Positions 1 to 8,173 of a stretch of DNA of 64,000 nt are shown piece after piece. The notes below the pieces were generated by a model that did not search any database, was not told where the DNA came from, and was given only the letters and a program-made list of their open reading frames with translations. The stretch is taken from contig NZ_BMNT01000007.1 of the NCBI RefSeq assembly GCF_014646695.1, positions 1,382-65,381 on the forward strand. Direction: 5' to 3'. Each line of letters opens with the position of its first letter. Position 1 is the stretch's first letter. This stretch comes from Sphaerisporangium melleum. GTDB taxonomy: Bacteria; Actinomycetota; Actinomycetes; Streptosporangiales; Streptosporangiaceae. A program made the position numbers and the translations under genes.

Positions 1-22
1 AAGCGAGGCCAAGAAGCACAGC

Positions 23-682
23 TCAGCCGAGGCGGAGCATGGGGGGGTGGAGGAGTTCGGCGGGGCCGCGGCGGTAGAGCATGGCCGGTCGGCCGCCGTC
101 GCGGGTGGTCGTGCGCCCGGTCGGCAGCAGGAAGCCGTCGGCCTTGGTGACCTTGCGGTGGAAGTTGCGCGGGTCGAGCGGGCGGCCCCAGACGATTTCG
201 TACACCCGCCGCAGGTCGGCCACGGTGAACTCCGCCGGGCAGAACGCCGCCCCCAGCGAGGTGTACTCCAGTTTGGCGCCCGCGCGCTCGATGCCGTCCA
301 GCATGATGCGCCGGTGGTCGAAGGCCATCTCGGAGAGCGCGGACACCGGCTGCCAGCTCATGTGGGCCTCGGTGGGGGCCGGGAGGTCGGGGGCGAGCCC
401 GAGGTAGGCGACGCTGAGCACGCGCTGGCGCGGGTCACGGTCGGGGTAGCCGTAGGTGCGGAGCTGCTCCAGATGCACCGGCGCCCCGGGGAGCCCCGCG
501 CGTTCGGCGAGCACGCGCGCCGCGGCGGCCGGCAGGTCCTCCTCTAGTTGGATGAACCCTCCGGAGAGCGCCCACCGGCCTTGGTAGGGCGGCCGGTCGC
601 GCCGCCAGACGAGCGCGCTGAGCTGCTGGCAGCGGACGGTGAGCACGACGAGATCCACGCTGACGGGGATGCGCGGGACCAT
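23..682 (-). CDS. NrtR-like Nudix-related transcriptional regulator
   Basis: A 219-residue protein with an N-terminal Nudix-like fold (about residues 5-125) and a C-terminal winged-helix region (about 140-205). The Nudix box near residues 41-64 is degenerate: the usual REUxEE stretch reads RVLAERAGL, so two catalytic glutamates are missing. The C-terminal part (FTVADLRRVYEIVWGRPLD) is typical of NrtR-type regulators, which bind DNA and sense ADP-ribose-like ligands through the dead Nudix domain. Ligand sensing rather than hydrolysis is inferred. The ATG at 682 is chosen over an in-frame TTG at 715. The gene lies 39 bp after the DUF4434 gene on the same strand and may be the last gene of that unit. 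No NAD-metabolism gene is nearby, so its target is unknown. Confidence 0.75.
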   Translation of the reverse strand: MVPRIPVSVDLVVLTVRCQQLSALVWRRDRPPYQGRWALSGGFIQLEEDLPAAAARVLAERAGLPGAPVHLEQLRTYGYPDRDPRQRVLSVAYLGLAPDLPAPTEAHMSWQPVSALSEMAFDHRRIMLDGIERAGAKLEYTSLGAAFCPAEFTVADLRRVYEIVWGRPLDPRNFHRKVTKADGFLLPTGRTTTRDGGRPAMLYRRGPAELLHPPMLRLG

Positions 683-721
683 GGGAGGCACGTTACACCG
701 GTCCCCGGGCCGCAAGGACCG

Positions 722-2533
722 TCATGACGACCGGTGGAGGTAGACCGGGGCGTTGCCGCGCCGCCCGTCGGCCGAGGTGACGTCCACGCGCACCCAGGCG
801 TCGCCGGGGATGCTCGACCAGTCGACGGGCACCCAGATCTTGCGCACCGCTCCGGGCAGGCCGGGGATGGGCTCCGGGTCGGCCCAGCCGGCGGCGGCGG
901 AGTCGACGACGCGTGGTTCCTTGCCGCCGAACCAGCTCAGGGTGACCTCGCCCCCGGTGAGGTTGTAGCCGCGAACCTCCAGCCCTTCCTGGATGCCGCG
1001 GCTCGCGGTGACGGCCTGGATGGGGATGGGCCGGTCCCAGTCACCGGCGACCTGCTCGGCGAGGGTCGGCGTGCCGCAGGTGAAGAAGCTGCTCCACTTG
1101 TAGGAGATGATCTTCGAGACGTACGGGCCGACGAAGGTGACGGCGCTGTCCAGGCGCTTCTTGTCGGTGACGCCGCGCTTGCCGCCCGCCTCGCAGGCGC
1201 CGTCGCCGGACGGCTCGAACGCCTCGACGTTGGCCCACAACTGCACATCGACGTCCTCGGTGCGCAGCTCGGCCAGCGCCTCTGCCATGGCCCGGTAGTA
1301 GTCGCGGGTGGCGCCGTAGTACGCGTCGCGGTAGGTGGTGTCTCCCACGATGGGCTGGAGACGCTTGTCCACCGGCTGCCCGCTCAAATTGGGCCAGAAC
1401 AGGCCCACCTTGCCGGTGCCGCGGCTGTCCTGCGGGGCGACGATGCCGACGCCGGTGCGCGCGAGCTCCATGAACCCGGCTTTGACCTGGGCGGGGGTGG
1501 AGGTGAACTTCCTGGCCCTGCGCGCGTCGAGGTACGGGCTCACCATGATCGGCTTGTCGGGGAGCTCCTGCTGGACGATCTCGTGCTGCTCGGCGTAGAC
1601 CTGCAAAGTGGTGACCGCCGAAGGGTCCGGCCAGTCTCTGATCTGCAGTTCGAACGGCTGGTAGACGCCGCCGAGCGCGGCGCGGTCCTTGAACCGGTCG
1701 CCGTAGTCCTGCAGGACGCGCCTGGTCAGCGTGGTGAGGGTGCCGATGTGCCGGGGGTCGGCCCGGGTCGGGTCCTCCCGCAGGCGGGGCGCGAGGGGCA
1801 GCGCGGGGAAGACCTTCATCGCGAAGCGGTCGGCGAGGTCGAGGATCTCGGTCAGGCTGTCCTTGACGGCGCCGTCCACGAGGATCAGGTGGTAGCCGAG
1901 GCCCTTCGAGGTGAAGTCGCAGGTCGGATTGTCCGACCCGTCGTCCGGGGCGATCATCCGGTAGAACACCTCGCCGCCGACCGTGATGGTGTGCTCCATC
2001 TGCGGGCAGCGGAACAGGTCGGGCCCGAACGCCTCGTCGGTCCGGTAGACGTAGGTCCAGGTGATGCGGTTGCCGGGGTTGGCGGCCTTCAGCGCCGACT
2101 CGGCCGCCTGCACGCAGGTCAGGCCGTTCTCCTGGCACTTCTCGTACCGCGGGTCGGGCTTGTCCCCCTGGGCGGACAGCACGCGCCCCTCCTGGTCCAC
2201 GGAGCGCGGCTGCAGGCCGAACCCGAGCCGCACGACGGTGTCCCCGCCCACGCGGTGGATGGCCTGGAGCTGGCTGCGCCAGGTGCAGTGGTCGGAGGTC
2301 GGCACGAGCCAGTACCCGGTCACCGCGTACGGGGTGGGGCTGGTGGTGTCGAACGTTCCGCAGGGGTCGCTGAACACGCTGGTGGACGGCGTGGGACTCG
2401 CCGGGGTGGCCGAACGCGCGGACGGGGACGCCGCGGCCGAGGATCCGCTGGGGGAGTCCCGTGGGGAGACGATGACGATCGCCGCGACAGCGGCCAGGAG
2501 GGCCGCACCCAGCAGCAGTGTGAGCCCGCGCAC
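722..2533 (-). CDS. Secreted DUF4434-type protein (glycosidase-like barrel)
   Basis: A 603-residue exported protein starting at a GTG. Residues 3-22 form one hydrophobic segment (signal peptide or anchor), followed by a Ser/Pro/Ala/Thr-rich spacer to about residue 52. Residues 60-400 resemble DUF4434, a TIM-barrel family related to glycoside hydrolases. The C-terminal 100 residues look like a beta-sandwich. The family often sits beside exopolysaccharide genes, and here it follows a glycosyltransferase by 124 bp in the same direction. A role in trimming or modifying the surface polysaccharide outside the membrane is inferred from context only. Catalytic acids could not be assigned by eye. Confidence 0.6.
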   Translation of the reverse strand: MRGLTLLLGAALLAAVAAIVIVSPRDSPSGSSAAASPSARSATPASPTPSTSVFSDPCGTFDTTSPTPYAVTGYWLVPTSDHCTWRSQLQAIHRVGGDTVVRLGFGLQPRSVDQEGRVLSAQGDKPDPRYEKCQENGLTCVQAAESALKAANPGNRITWTYVYRTDEAFGPDLFRCPQMEHTITVGGEVFYRMIAPDDGSDNPTCDFTSKGLGYHLILVDGAVKDSLTEILDLADRFAMKVFPALPLAPRLREDPTRADPRHIGTLTTLTRRVLQDYGDRFKDRAALGGVYQPFELQIRDWPDPSAVTTLQVYAEQHEIVQQELPDKPIMVSPYLDARRARKFTSTPAQVKAGFMELARTGVGIVAPQDSRGTGKVGLFWPNLSGQPVDKRLQPIVGDTTYRDAYYGATRDYYRAMAEALAELRTEDVDVQLWANVEAFEPSGDGACEAGGKRGVTDKKRLDSAVTFVGPYVSKIISYKWSSFFTCGTPTLAEQVAGDWDRPIPIQAVTASRGIQEGLEVRGYNLTGGEVTLSWFGGKEPRVVDSAAAGWADPEPIPGLPGAVRKIWVPVDWSSIPGDAWVRVDVTSADGRRGNAPVYLHRSS

Positions 2534-2657
2534 CTTCAGGAGATTACCGTCCTTGAGTTGTGGCCCTGATAAAGATCCACCGTCACCGGGTCACGGCCCT
2601 GACGCGCCCTTTCGCAGGGTGCGCGCCGTGCCGGAACCGGCGGATCCGCATCGGGGT

Positions 2658-3746
2658 CTACTTCTTCACGCCCGCCCAGGCTTCGAGCTGGGTGACGAAT
2701 CTGCGGGCGGAGTTCGGCCAGTGGTGGTGGGCCCTGGCCGCCGCGTACCCGCGCGCCCCGGCCGCCTTGCGCGCCTGCGGATCGTCGCGCAGGTCGAGCA
2801 CCGCCCGCATCACGGCCTTCGGGTCGCGCCAGGGCACGACCACGCCGCTCTGGTAGCGCTCGACCAGCTCCACCGCCCGGGGAGAGGGGGTGGTGATCAC
2901 CGGTATGCCGTGCGCCATGTACTCCACGATCTTGGTGGGCATGGAGTGCCGGTAGTTCGGCTCGTCGTGCAGCAGCGACAGCCCGGCGAGGGCTCCGTCC
3001 AGCCGCTTCAGCGCCTCGTCGTTGGGCATGAAGTCCCGCCACTCCAGCACCCCGTCGGCGACGGCCTGGTTGAGCATCGGCCTGCTCTGCGGGTCGGCGT
3101 AGCCGATCAGCTCGACCGCGACGCGGTGCGGCTGCAGCAGCCTGCCGACCTCCACCGCCTCGCGCACGCCGCGGGCCTCCGACAGCCACCCGAGGTACAC
3201 CACCCGGTCGTCGGACGGCTCGCTGACGTGGTCGGGCACCCAGGTCTCGTTCGGCACGACCAGGTGCTCCCGGCGGAACCGGCCGGCGTAGGCGGTCTCG
3301 GCCAGCAGCAGGTGCAGGTGGCGTTCGGCCGTGCCCTCCAGCAGCCGCGCGAGGAACCGCGTCGGGGGCCGCAGGAACGAGGGCAGCCACGGCTTCAGCG
3401 ACAGGGTGGCGGGGGTGTCCTCGTGGACGTCCCACACCACGGGCGGCCGCCGCCGCACCCCGGCCACCGCGAGCAGCAGCTCGGGGTCGTGGATCAGTGC
3501 CAGGTCGACCTGGTCGCGCAGGCTCTTGAACAGCCGGCGCGCCGCGCGCACGGCGGTCAGCCGCTTGCGCTCGGCCGCCCTGGGCAGGTCGACGCCGGTC
3601 ACCCACGACCGGGGCACGACACCGCGTGCGGTGTACGGCGCGGCGTACGTGACGGCATGACCGGCGTCCACGAGCGCGCGGATCTGCCGGTGCAGGATCC
3701 GGGCGTCCTCAGGGTGGTGGACCACCGTCATGACAAGCACGTGCAC
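2658..3746 (-). CDS. Glycosyltransferase, GT4-like
   Basis: A 362-residue GT-B fold glycosyltransferase. The N-terminal half begins MHVLVMTVVHHPEDARILHR and shows the usual first-domain pattern. The second half has the sugar-nucleotide domain with a VEYMAHGIPVITTPSP motif, matching the E-x7-E region of GT4 enzymes. The GTG start is preceded by GGAGGG at a good distance. It lies 18 bp downstream of the nucleotide-sugar dehydrogenase gene, so it is probably translated from the same message. It would transfer a sugar, plausibly the uronic acid made by that dehydrogenase, onto a growing polysaccharide on the cytoplasmic side. Donor and acceptor are unknown. Confidence 0.82.
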   Translation of the reverse strand: MHVLVMTVVHHPEDARILHRQIRALVDAGHAVTYAAPYTARGVVPRSWVTGVDLPRAAERKRLTAVRAARRLFKSLRDQVDLALIHDPELLLAVAGVRRRPPVVWDVHEDTPATLSLKPWLPSFLRPPTRFLARLLEGTAERHLHLLLAETAYAGRFRREHLVVPNETWVPDHVSEPSDDRVVYLGWLSEARGVREAVEVGRLLQPHRVAVELIGYADPQSRPMLNQAVADGVLEWRDFMPNDEALKRLDGALAGLSLLHDEPNYRHSMPTKIVEYMAHGIPVITTPSPRAVELVERYQSGVVVPWRDPKAVMRAVLDLRDDPQARKAAGARGYAAARAHHHWPNSARRFVTQLEAWAGVKK

Positions 3747-3764
3747 GCGCCGACCCTCCGCCCC

Positions 3765-5030
3765 TCAGAGCCGCTCGACGCGATCGCCCTCGGTGAGGAC
3801 GCCCCGGGTGTCGAGAATCAACTGGGCCCGCTCCTGCACCATGTCCAGATCGAACGCCGCGTGCTGTTGCAGCAGCACGGTCACGTCCGCCCGCCGCACG
3901 GCCTCTTCCAGGTCGTCCTCGCGCGGCACCTCGACCCCGTCCACCGCCCACCGCTTGACGTGCGGGTCGGCGAACACCAGCTCGGCGCCGAGGTCGAGGA
4001 ACACGCGGGCGACCGGCACCGCCGGTGTCTCGCGCTCGTCGGCGATGTCCGGCTTGTAGGTGACGCCCATCAGCAGCACGCGCGAGCCGTTCACCGGCTT
4101 CCTGGCGCGGTTGAGCAGCCGCTGCACGCGGGCGACGACGTACGCCGGCATCCGCTCGTTGATCTCCTGCGCCAGTTCCACGAAGCGGAACGGGTAGCCG
4201 AGCTTGCGCACCGAGTAGGACAGGTAGGAGGGGTCGACCGGGATGCAGTGCCCGCCGACGCCGGGGCCGGGCAGGAACTTCTGGAACCCGAACGGCTTGG
4301 TCGCCGCCGCCTCGATCGACTCCCACAGGTTCACGCCGAGCTCTTCGCAGAAGATCGCCATCTCGTTGACCAGCGCGATGTTGACGTGCCTGTAGGTGTT
4401 CTCCAGCAGCTTGGCCATCTCGGCCTCGCGGGTGCCGCTGACCGTCACGACCTGCTCGACCAGGCGGCCGTAGAACGCCGCCGCGCGGTCGCGGCACGCC
4501 TCGGTGTACCCGCCGACGACCTTCGGGGTGTTGCGCAGGCCGAACTTCGGGTTGCCCGGGTCGATGCGCTCGGGCGAGAAGGCCAGGTGGAAGTCGGTGC
4601 CCGCGGTCAGCCCGGAGGCCTCTTCCAGGATCGGGCGGACGACCTCATCGGTGGTGCCGGGGTAGGTCGTCGACTCCAGGACGACGAGCGTGCCCGCCCG
4701 CAGGTGACGGCCCACGGTCTCGACGGCGCCGCGCACGGCGGACAGGTCGGGGCGGTGGTCCTCGTCGAGCGGGGTCGGCACGCAGATGACGATCGTGTCG
4801 CTGACGCCCAGCACCGACTCGTCCAGCGTGGCGAGGAAGCCCGTCCGGAGCATGGCGTCGAGGTCGGCGTCACTCAGGTCGTCGATGTACGAGCGGCCGG
4901 CGGTGAGGGCGTCGACCTTCCGCGGGTCGATGTCGAAACCGGCCACCCGGAGGCCGACACCGGTGGCCTCCTTGGCCAGGGGCATGCCGACGTACCCGAG
5001 ACCGATGACCGCCAGGTCGTAGGCGCTCAC
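3765..5030 (-). CDS. wecC: Nucleotide-sugar dehydrogenase (UDP-ManNAc dehydrogenase type)
   Basis: This UDP-glucose/UDP-ManNAc dehydrogenase family enzyme oxidises the C6 alcohol of a UDP-sugar to a uronate with two NAD+. The N-terminal Rossmann motif reads VIGLGYVGMPLA. The active-site segment GPGVGGHCIPVDPSY carries the catalytic Cys at about residue 262. The C-terminal UDP-binding domain follows (GVTYKPDIADERETPA). GTG at 5030 is preferred because the Rossmann strand starts right after it; an in-frame GTG at 5060 is possible, and neither has a clear Shine-Dalgarno sequence. A WecB-type epimerase lies 1.9 kb away on the other strand, so UDP-ManNAcA is the likely product. UDP-glucuronate is the alternative. 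Confidence 0.85.
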   Translation of the reverse strand: MSAYDLAVIGLGYVGMPLAKEATGVGLRVAGFDIDPRKVDALTAGRSYIDDLSDADLDAMLRTGFLATLDESVLGVSDTIVICVPTPLDEDHRPDLSAVRGAVETVGRHLRAGTLVVLESTTYPGTTDEVVRPILEEASGLTAGTDFHLAFSPERIDPGNPKFGLRNTPKVVGGYTEACRDRAAAFYGRLVEQVVTVSGTREAEMAKLLENTYRHVNIALVNEMAIFCEELGVNLWESIEAAATKPFGFQKFLPGPGVGGHCIPVDPSYLSYSVRKLGYPFRFVELAQEINERMPAYVVARVQRLLNRARKPVNGSRVLLMGVTYKPDIADERETPAVPVARVFLDLGAELVFADPHVKRWAVDGVEVPREDDLEEAVRRADVTVLLQQHAAFDLDMVQERAQLILDTRGVLTEGDRVERL

Positions 5031-5159
5031 GCGGCGACCCGAGGGAGTCCGAAACAACACTGCATGGTGGGAAAGGCTATCTCAAGTCCGCACTGATCAC
5101 GTCTAATGCCGTTGAACGGGTAACCAAGTGACGGTTTCACAGCGTTCATAGAGTATCCA

Positions 5160-6821
5160 TCATCCGGCAAGCTGCTGGTAGATCGTCTTGTAGTTCTCCG
5201 CGATGCGGCTCCAGGTGCGCTTCGCGGCGACCTCGGCCCGGCCGGCCTCACCCATCTCGGCGCGGCGCGCGGGGTCCTCGCGGAGCGCCGCGAGCGCCTT
5301 GGCGAGCGCCGCCGGGTCGCCGGGGGGCACCAGCATCCCGGCGCCGTCCGAACCGACCAGCTCCGACAGTGCGGGCAGGTCGCTCAGCACGACCGGCTTG
5401 CCGAGCGCCATCGCCTCGACCGGCTTGAGCGGGGTCACCAGGCGGCACACCCGCAGGTCCTCACGCGGGCAGGCGAAGATGTCGATGGCCGACTGGGCGC
5501 TCAGCGCCTCCTCGGGGCCGACCCGTCCCGGCATGACCGCCAGGTCGCCGAGGCCGAGCTTCTCGGCCTGGGCCAGCAGCACGGGGCGCTCGGCGCCGTC
5601 GCCGACGATGAGCACCCGCACCGGAGTGCCGCCGTCGCGCAGCAGCGCGGCGGCCGACAGCAGCGTCGCGAAGCCCTCGTAGCCCACGATGCTCGACACC
5701 GAGCCCACCACGATCTCGCCCGGCTCGATGCCGTACGCCGCGCGGAACGCCGCGCCGTCGTAGTCGGCGGTCAGCAGGGAGTCGTCCACGGCGTTCGGCG
5801 CCAGGAAGATCTTCTCCCGGGGCACGCCGCGCTCGACGATCTCGGCGGCCATCGTCTCGGCCAGCGTCACCACGGCGTTCGCCGAACGCATGATGTGCGC
5901 CTCGCGCTCGCGCTGCAGCAGGTGGCGCTCGCTGCCCACCCGGGCGGGGTCGCGGGAGGCCCAGGTCTCCTCCAGGAAGCCGCGCACCTCGTACACCAGC
6001 GGCGTGCCGGTGCGCTCACGCACGGCGAGGGCCACCGAGCCGTTGCGGTGGTCGGTGGCGGCGTGCAGGACCTGCGGGCGCAGCGTCCTGACCAGCTCGG
6101 TCACCTCGCTCGCGCCGCGGATCATGCGGCCCCGGCTCTCGAACGGCACCTCGCCGCTCGGCAGCAGCCGGTGGTAGGGGACGGCGTCGATCTCCTCGTA
6201 CGGCTCGGCGTCGGCGTGCCCCTGCAGCATCGGCCAGCCCCAGCTCGTCACCACGTGCGGGTCGAGCCCGGCGGCGCGCTGGGCGGTCACGATGCGGTGG
6301 GTGCGCACGGTGTAGCCGGCCTGGGTGTACGGCAGGGCGTTGGTCACGCAGTGCAGCACGCGGCCCTCGACGCGCTCACCGACGATCACCTTGGACTTCG
6401 GCGGGATCGGAGACGGCCCGATCGCGGCCTTCTCCCCCTCGTAGTAGGCGATCCGGCGGCGGATGAACGGCCAGCGCGCGTGCGGGCCCAGCACCTCGAT
6501 GGCCTTGGTCATGCGCCCGCGCTCGAACTCGACCTTGGCCGCCTCCAGCGGGCCGTCGGCCATCCGCCGGGCGATCTTGCGCGCCGTGACCTTGACGACG
6601 CGGGCCACCGGCCAGGCGACCCTGCCGACGGCCGGACGCAGACCTGCCGGCATGGCCTCCGCGGCCGCCTGCGCCACCCGCATCGGGTCGGACTTGACCC
6701 TGGTGACGAAGACCCTGGAGACGATGACCGGATGCTGGACGAAGCCCTTGAGGAAGCCGCGCAAGCCGGCGCGAGCCGACTTGGGGGAGACCTTCTCGGG
6801 CCCTCTGGCCTCGGAAACCAC
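5160..6821 (-). CDS. Glycosyltransferase with long N-terminal extension
   Basis: A protein of about 553 residues. The C-terminal part is a GT4-type glycosyltransferase (GSVSSIVGYEGFATLL, then PVEAMALGKPVVLSDLPALS, the family's nucleotide-binding E-x7-E region). The first 150 residues are basic and helical and match nothing I recognise. GTG at 6821 is chosen because the longer reading frame to 6899 would overlap the divergent epimerase gene. It is the first gene of the leftward polysaccharide unit, 99 bp before the dehydrogenase in transcription order. It shares a 77-bp divergent intergenic region with wecB, which suggests joint control. The substrate is unknown. Confidence 0.8.
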   Translation of the reverse strand: MVSEARGPEKVSPKSARAGLRGFLKGFVQHPVIVSRVFVTRVKSDPMRVAQAAAEAMPAGLRPAVGRVAWPVARVVKVTARKIARRMADGPLEAAKVEFERGRMTKAIEVLGPHARWPFIRRRIAYYEGEKAAIGPSPIPPKSKVIVGERVEGRVLHCVTNALPYTQAGYTVRTHRIVTAQRAAGLDPHVVTSWGWPMLQGHADAEPYEEIDAVPYHRLLPSGEVPFESRGRMIRGASEVTELVRTLRPQVLHAATDHRNGSVALAVRERTGTPLVYEVRGFLEETWASRDPARVGSERHLLQREREAHIMRSANAVVTLAETMAAEIVERGVPREKIFLAPNAVDDSLLTADYDGAAFRAAYGIEPGEIVVGSVSSIVGYEGFATLLSAAALLRDGGTPVRVLIVGDGAERPVLLAQAEKLGLGDLAVMPGRVGPEEALSAQSAIDIFACPREDLRVCRLVTPLKPVEAMALGKPVVLSDLPALSELVGSDGAGMLVPPGDPAALAKALAALREDPARRAEMGEAGRAEVAAKRTWSRIAENYKTIYQQLAG

Positions 6822-6898
6822 GCGGTGACCGTACCATAGGCAAGGCTTGCCCCAACTGGGCATCATGTGACCGACTCCCGGGCTGAAAGGCAAGGTCA

Positions 6899-8038
6899 AT
6901 GAGGGACAATCCCCTCGTCCTGCACGTGCTGGGCGCCCGTCCCAATTTCGTCAAAGCGGCCCCGGTGGTGCGCGCTCTGGAAGAGCTCGGGGTCCGGCAG
7001 GGCATCGTCCACACCGGCCAGCACTACGACGCCCTCATGTCGGACGTCTTCTTCGCCGACCTCGGCCTGCCCGAGCCGATCGCCAACCTCGGCGTGGGCT
7101 CCGGCAGCCACGCCCGCCAGACGGCCGCGCTGCTGACCGGCCTGGAGGACGTCGTCCTGGAGCACCGGCCCGACCTCGTGGTGGTCTACGGCGACGTCAA
7201 CTCCACGCTCGCGGCGATCCTGGTCTGTGCCAAGCTGCACGTGCCGACCGCGCACGTCGAGGCGGGCCTGCGGTCCTTCGACCGCGAGATGCCCGAGGAG
7301 GTCAACCGGGTCGTCACCGACTCCCTCGCCGACATCCTGCTGGTCACCAGCCCCGACGGGCTGTCCCACCTGGCGAACGAGGGCGTCGCGGCGAGCAGGG
7401 CGCACCTGGTCGGCAACCCGATGATCGACAGCCTGTTCTCCGCGCTGCCCAAGCTCGACCCGGCGCCGCTGAAGGCCCGCCTCGGCCTGCCGGAGCGCTA
7501 CGCCGTGGCGACCCTGCACCGCCCGGCCAACGTCGACGACCCGGAGTCGGCCCGCGAGCTGGTCGAGGCCGTGCTGGCGGTGGGCGAGCAGGTGCCCGTC
7601 GTCGTGCCGCTGCACCCGCGTGGACGGCAGCGGCTGGCCGAGGCGGGCCTGGTCACCGGGGACGGGCTGACCATCATCGACCCGCTGGGCTACGTCGACT
7701 TCCTGTCCCTGGTGCGCGGCGCCGCGCTGGTCGTCACCGACTCCGGCGGCGTGCAGGAGGAGACGACCATGCTGGGCGTGCCCTGCCTGACCGTCCGGCC
7801 CAACACCGAGCGGCCCGTCACGATCACGCACGGCACCAACCGCCTGGTCACCCCGGCGACGCTGCCCGCGGCGGCGTCCAAGGCGCTGGCCGACGGCGCG
7901 GCCACGCCGAGCGGCGAGCTGCCGCCGCTGTGGGACGGCAAGGCGGGCCCGCGCATCGCCCGGGTGATCGAGGCGTGGCTGCGCGGCGACAACCTCTCGC
8001 CGGCCGCGCAGGGAACGCCGCCGGCCACGCACAGCTGA
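6899..8038 (+). CDS. wecB: UDP-N-acetylglucosamine 2-epimerase
   Basis: A 379-residue non-hydrolysing UDP-GlcNAc 2-epimerase, which interconverts UDP-GlcNAc and UDP-ManNAc. Family signatures are present in order: GARPNFVKAAP at the start, TGQHYD, PTAHVEAGLRS, LHRPANVDD, VTDSGGVQEE and RPNTERP. Length is normal for the family. The start is ATG with AAGGCAAGG upstream. It leads a rightward unit with the two-domain glycosyltransferase and is divergent from the leftward unit that holds the dehydrogenase. Together the epimerase and dehydrogenase would supply UDP-ManNAcA for a surface polymer. That pathway link is inference from co-location. Confidence 0.93.
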   Translation: MRDNPLVLHVLGARPNFVKAAPVVRALEELGVRQGIVHTGQHYDALMSDVFFADLGLPEPIANLGVGSGSHARQTAALLTGLEDVVLEHRPDLVVVYGDVNSTLAAILVCAKLHVPTAHVEAGLRSFDREMPEEVNRVVTDSLADILLVTSPDGLSHLANEGVAASRAHLVGNPMIDSLFSALPKLDPAPLKARLGLPERYAVATLHRPANVDDPESARELVEAVLAVGEQVPVVVPLHPRGRQRLAEAGLVTGDGLTIIDPLGYVDFLSLVRGAALVVTDSGGVQEETTMLGVPCLTVRPNTERPVTITHGTNRLVTPATLPAAASKALADGAATPSGELPPLWDGKAGPRIARVIEAWLRGDNLSPAAQGTPPATHS

Positions 8039-8173
8039 CCTGGACATTTGGGGGAATTGCCGGACTTCACTGGTCCGACGCCGTACGATCGGACATTCCC
8101 CGGCCACGCTCACGCGGCGGTGGCGCGCGCGTGGCCCGTGGCAGATCCGGACAACGAGGGAGCAAGTCCGACC

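Noticed and set aside
2061-5096. Long plus-strand open frame across several polysaccharide genes
   Set aside because: It runs antisense to three genes with strong family motifs and has low-complexity composition.
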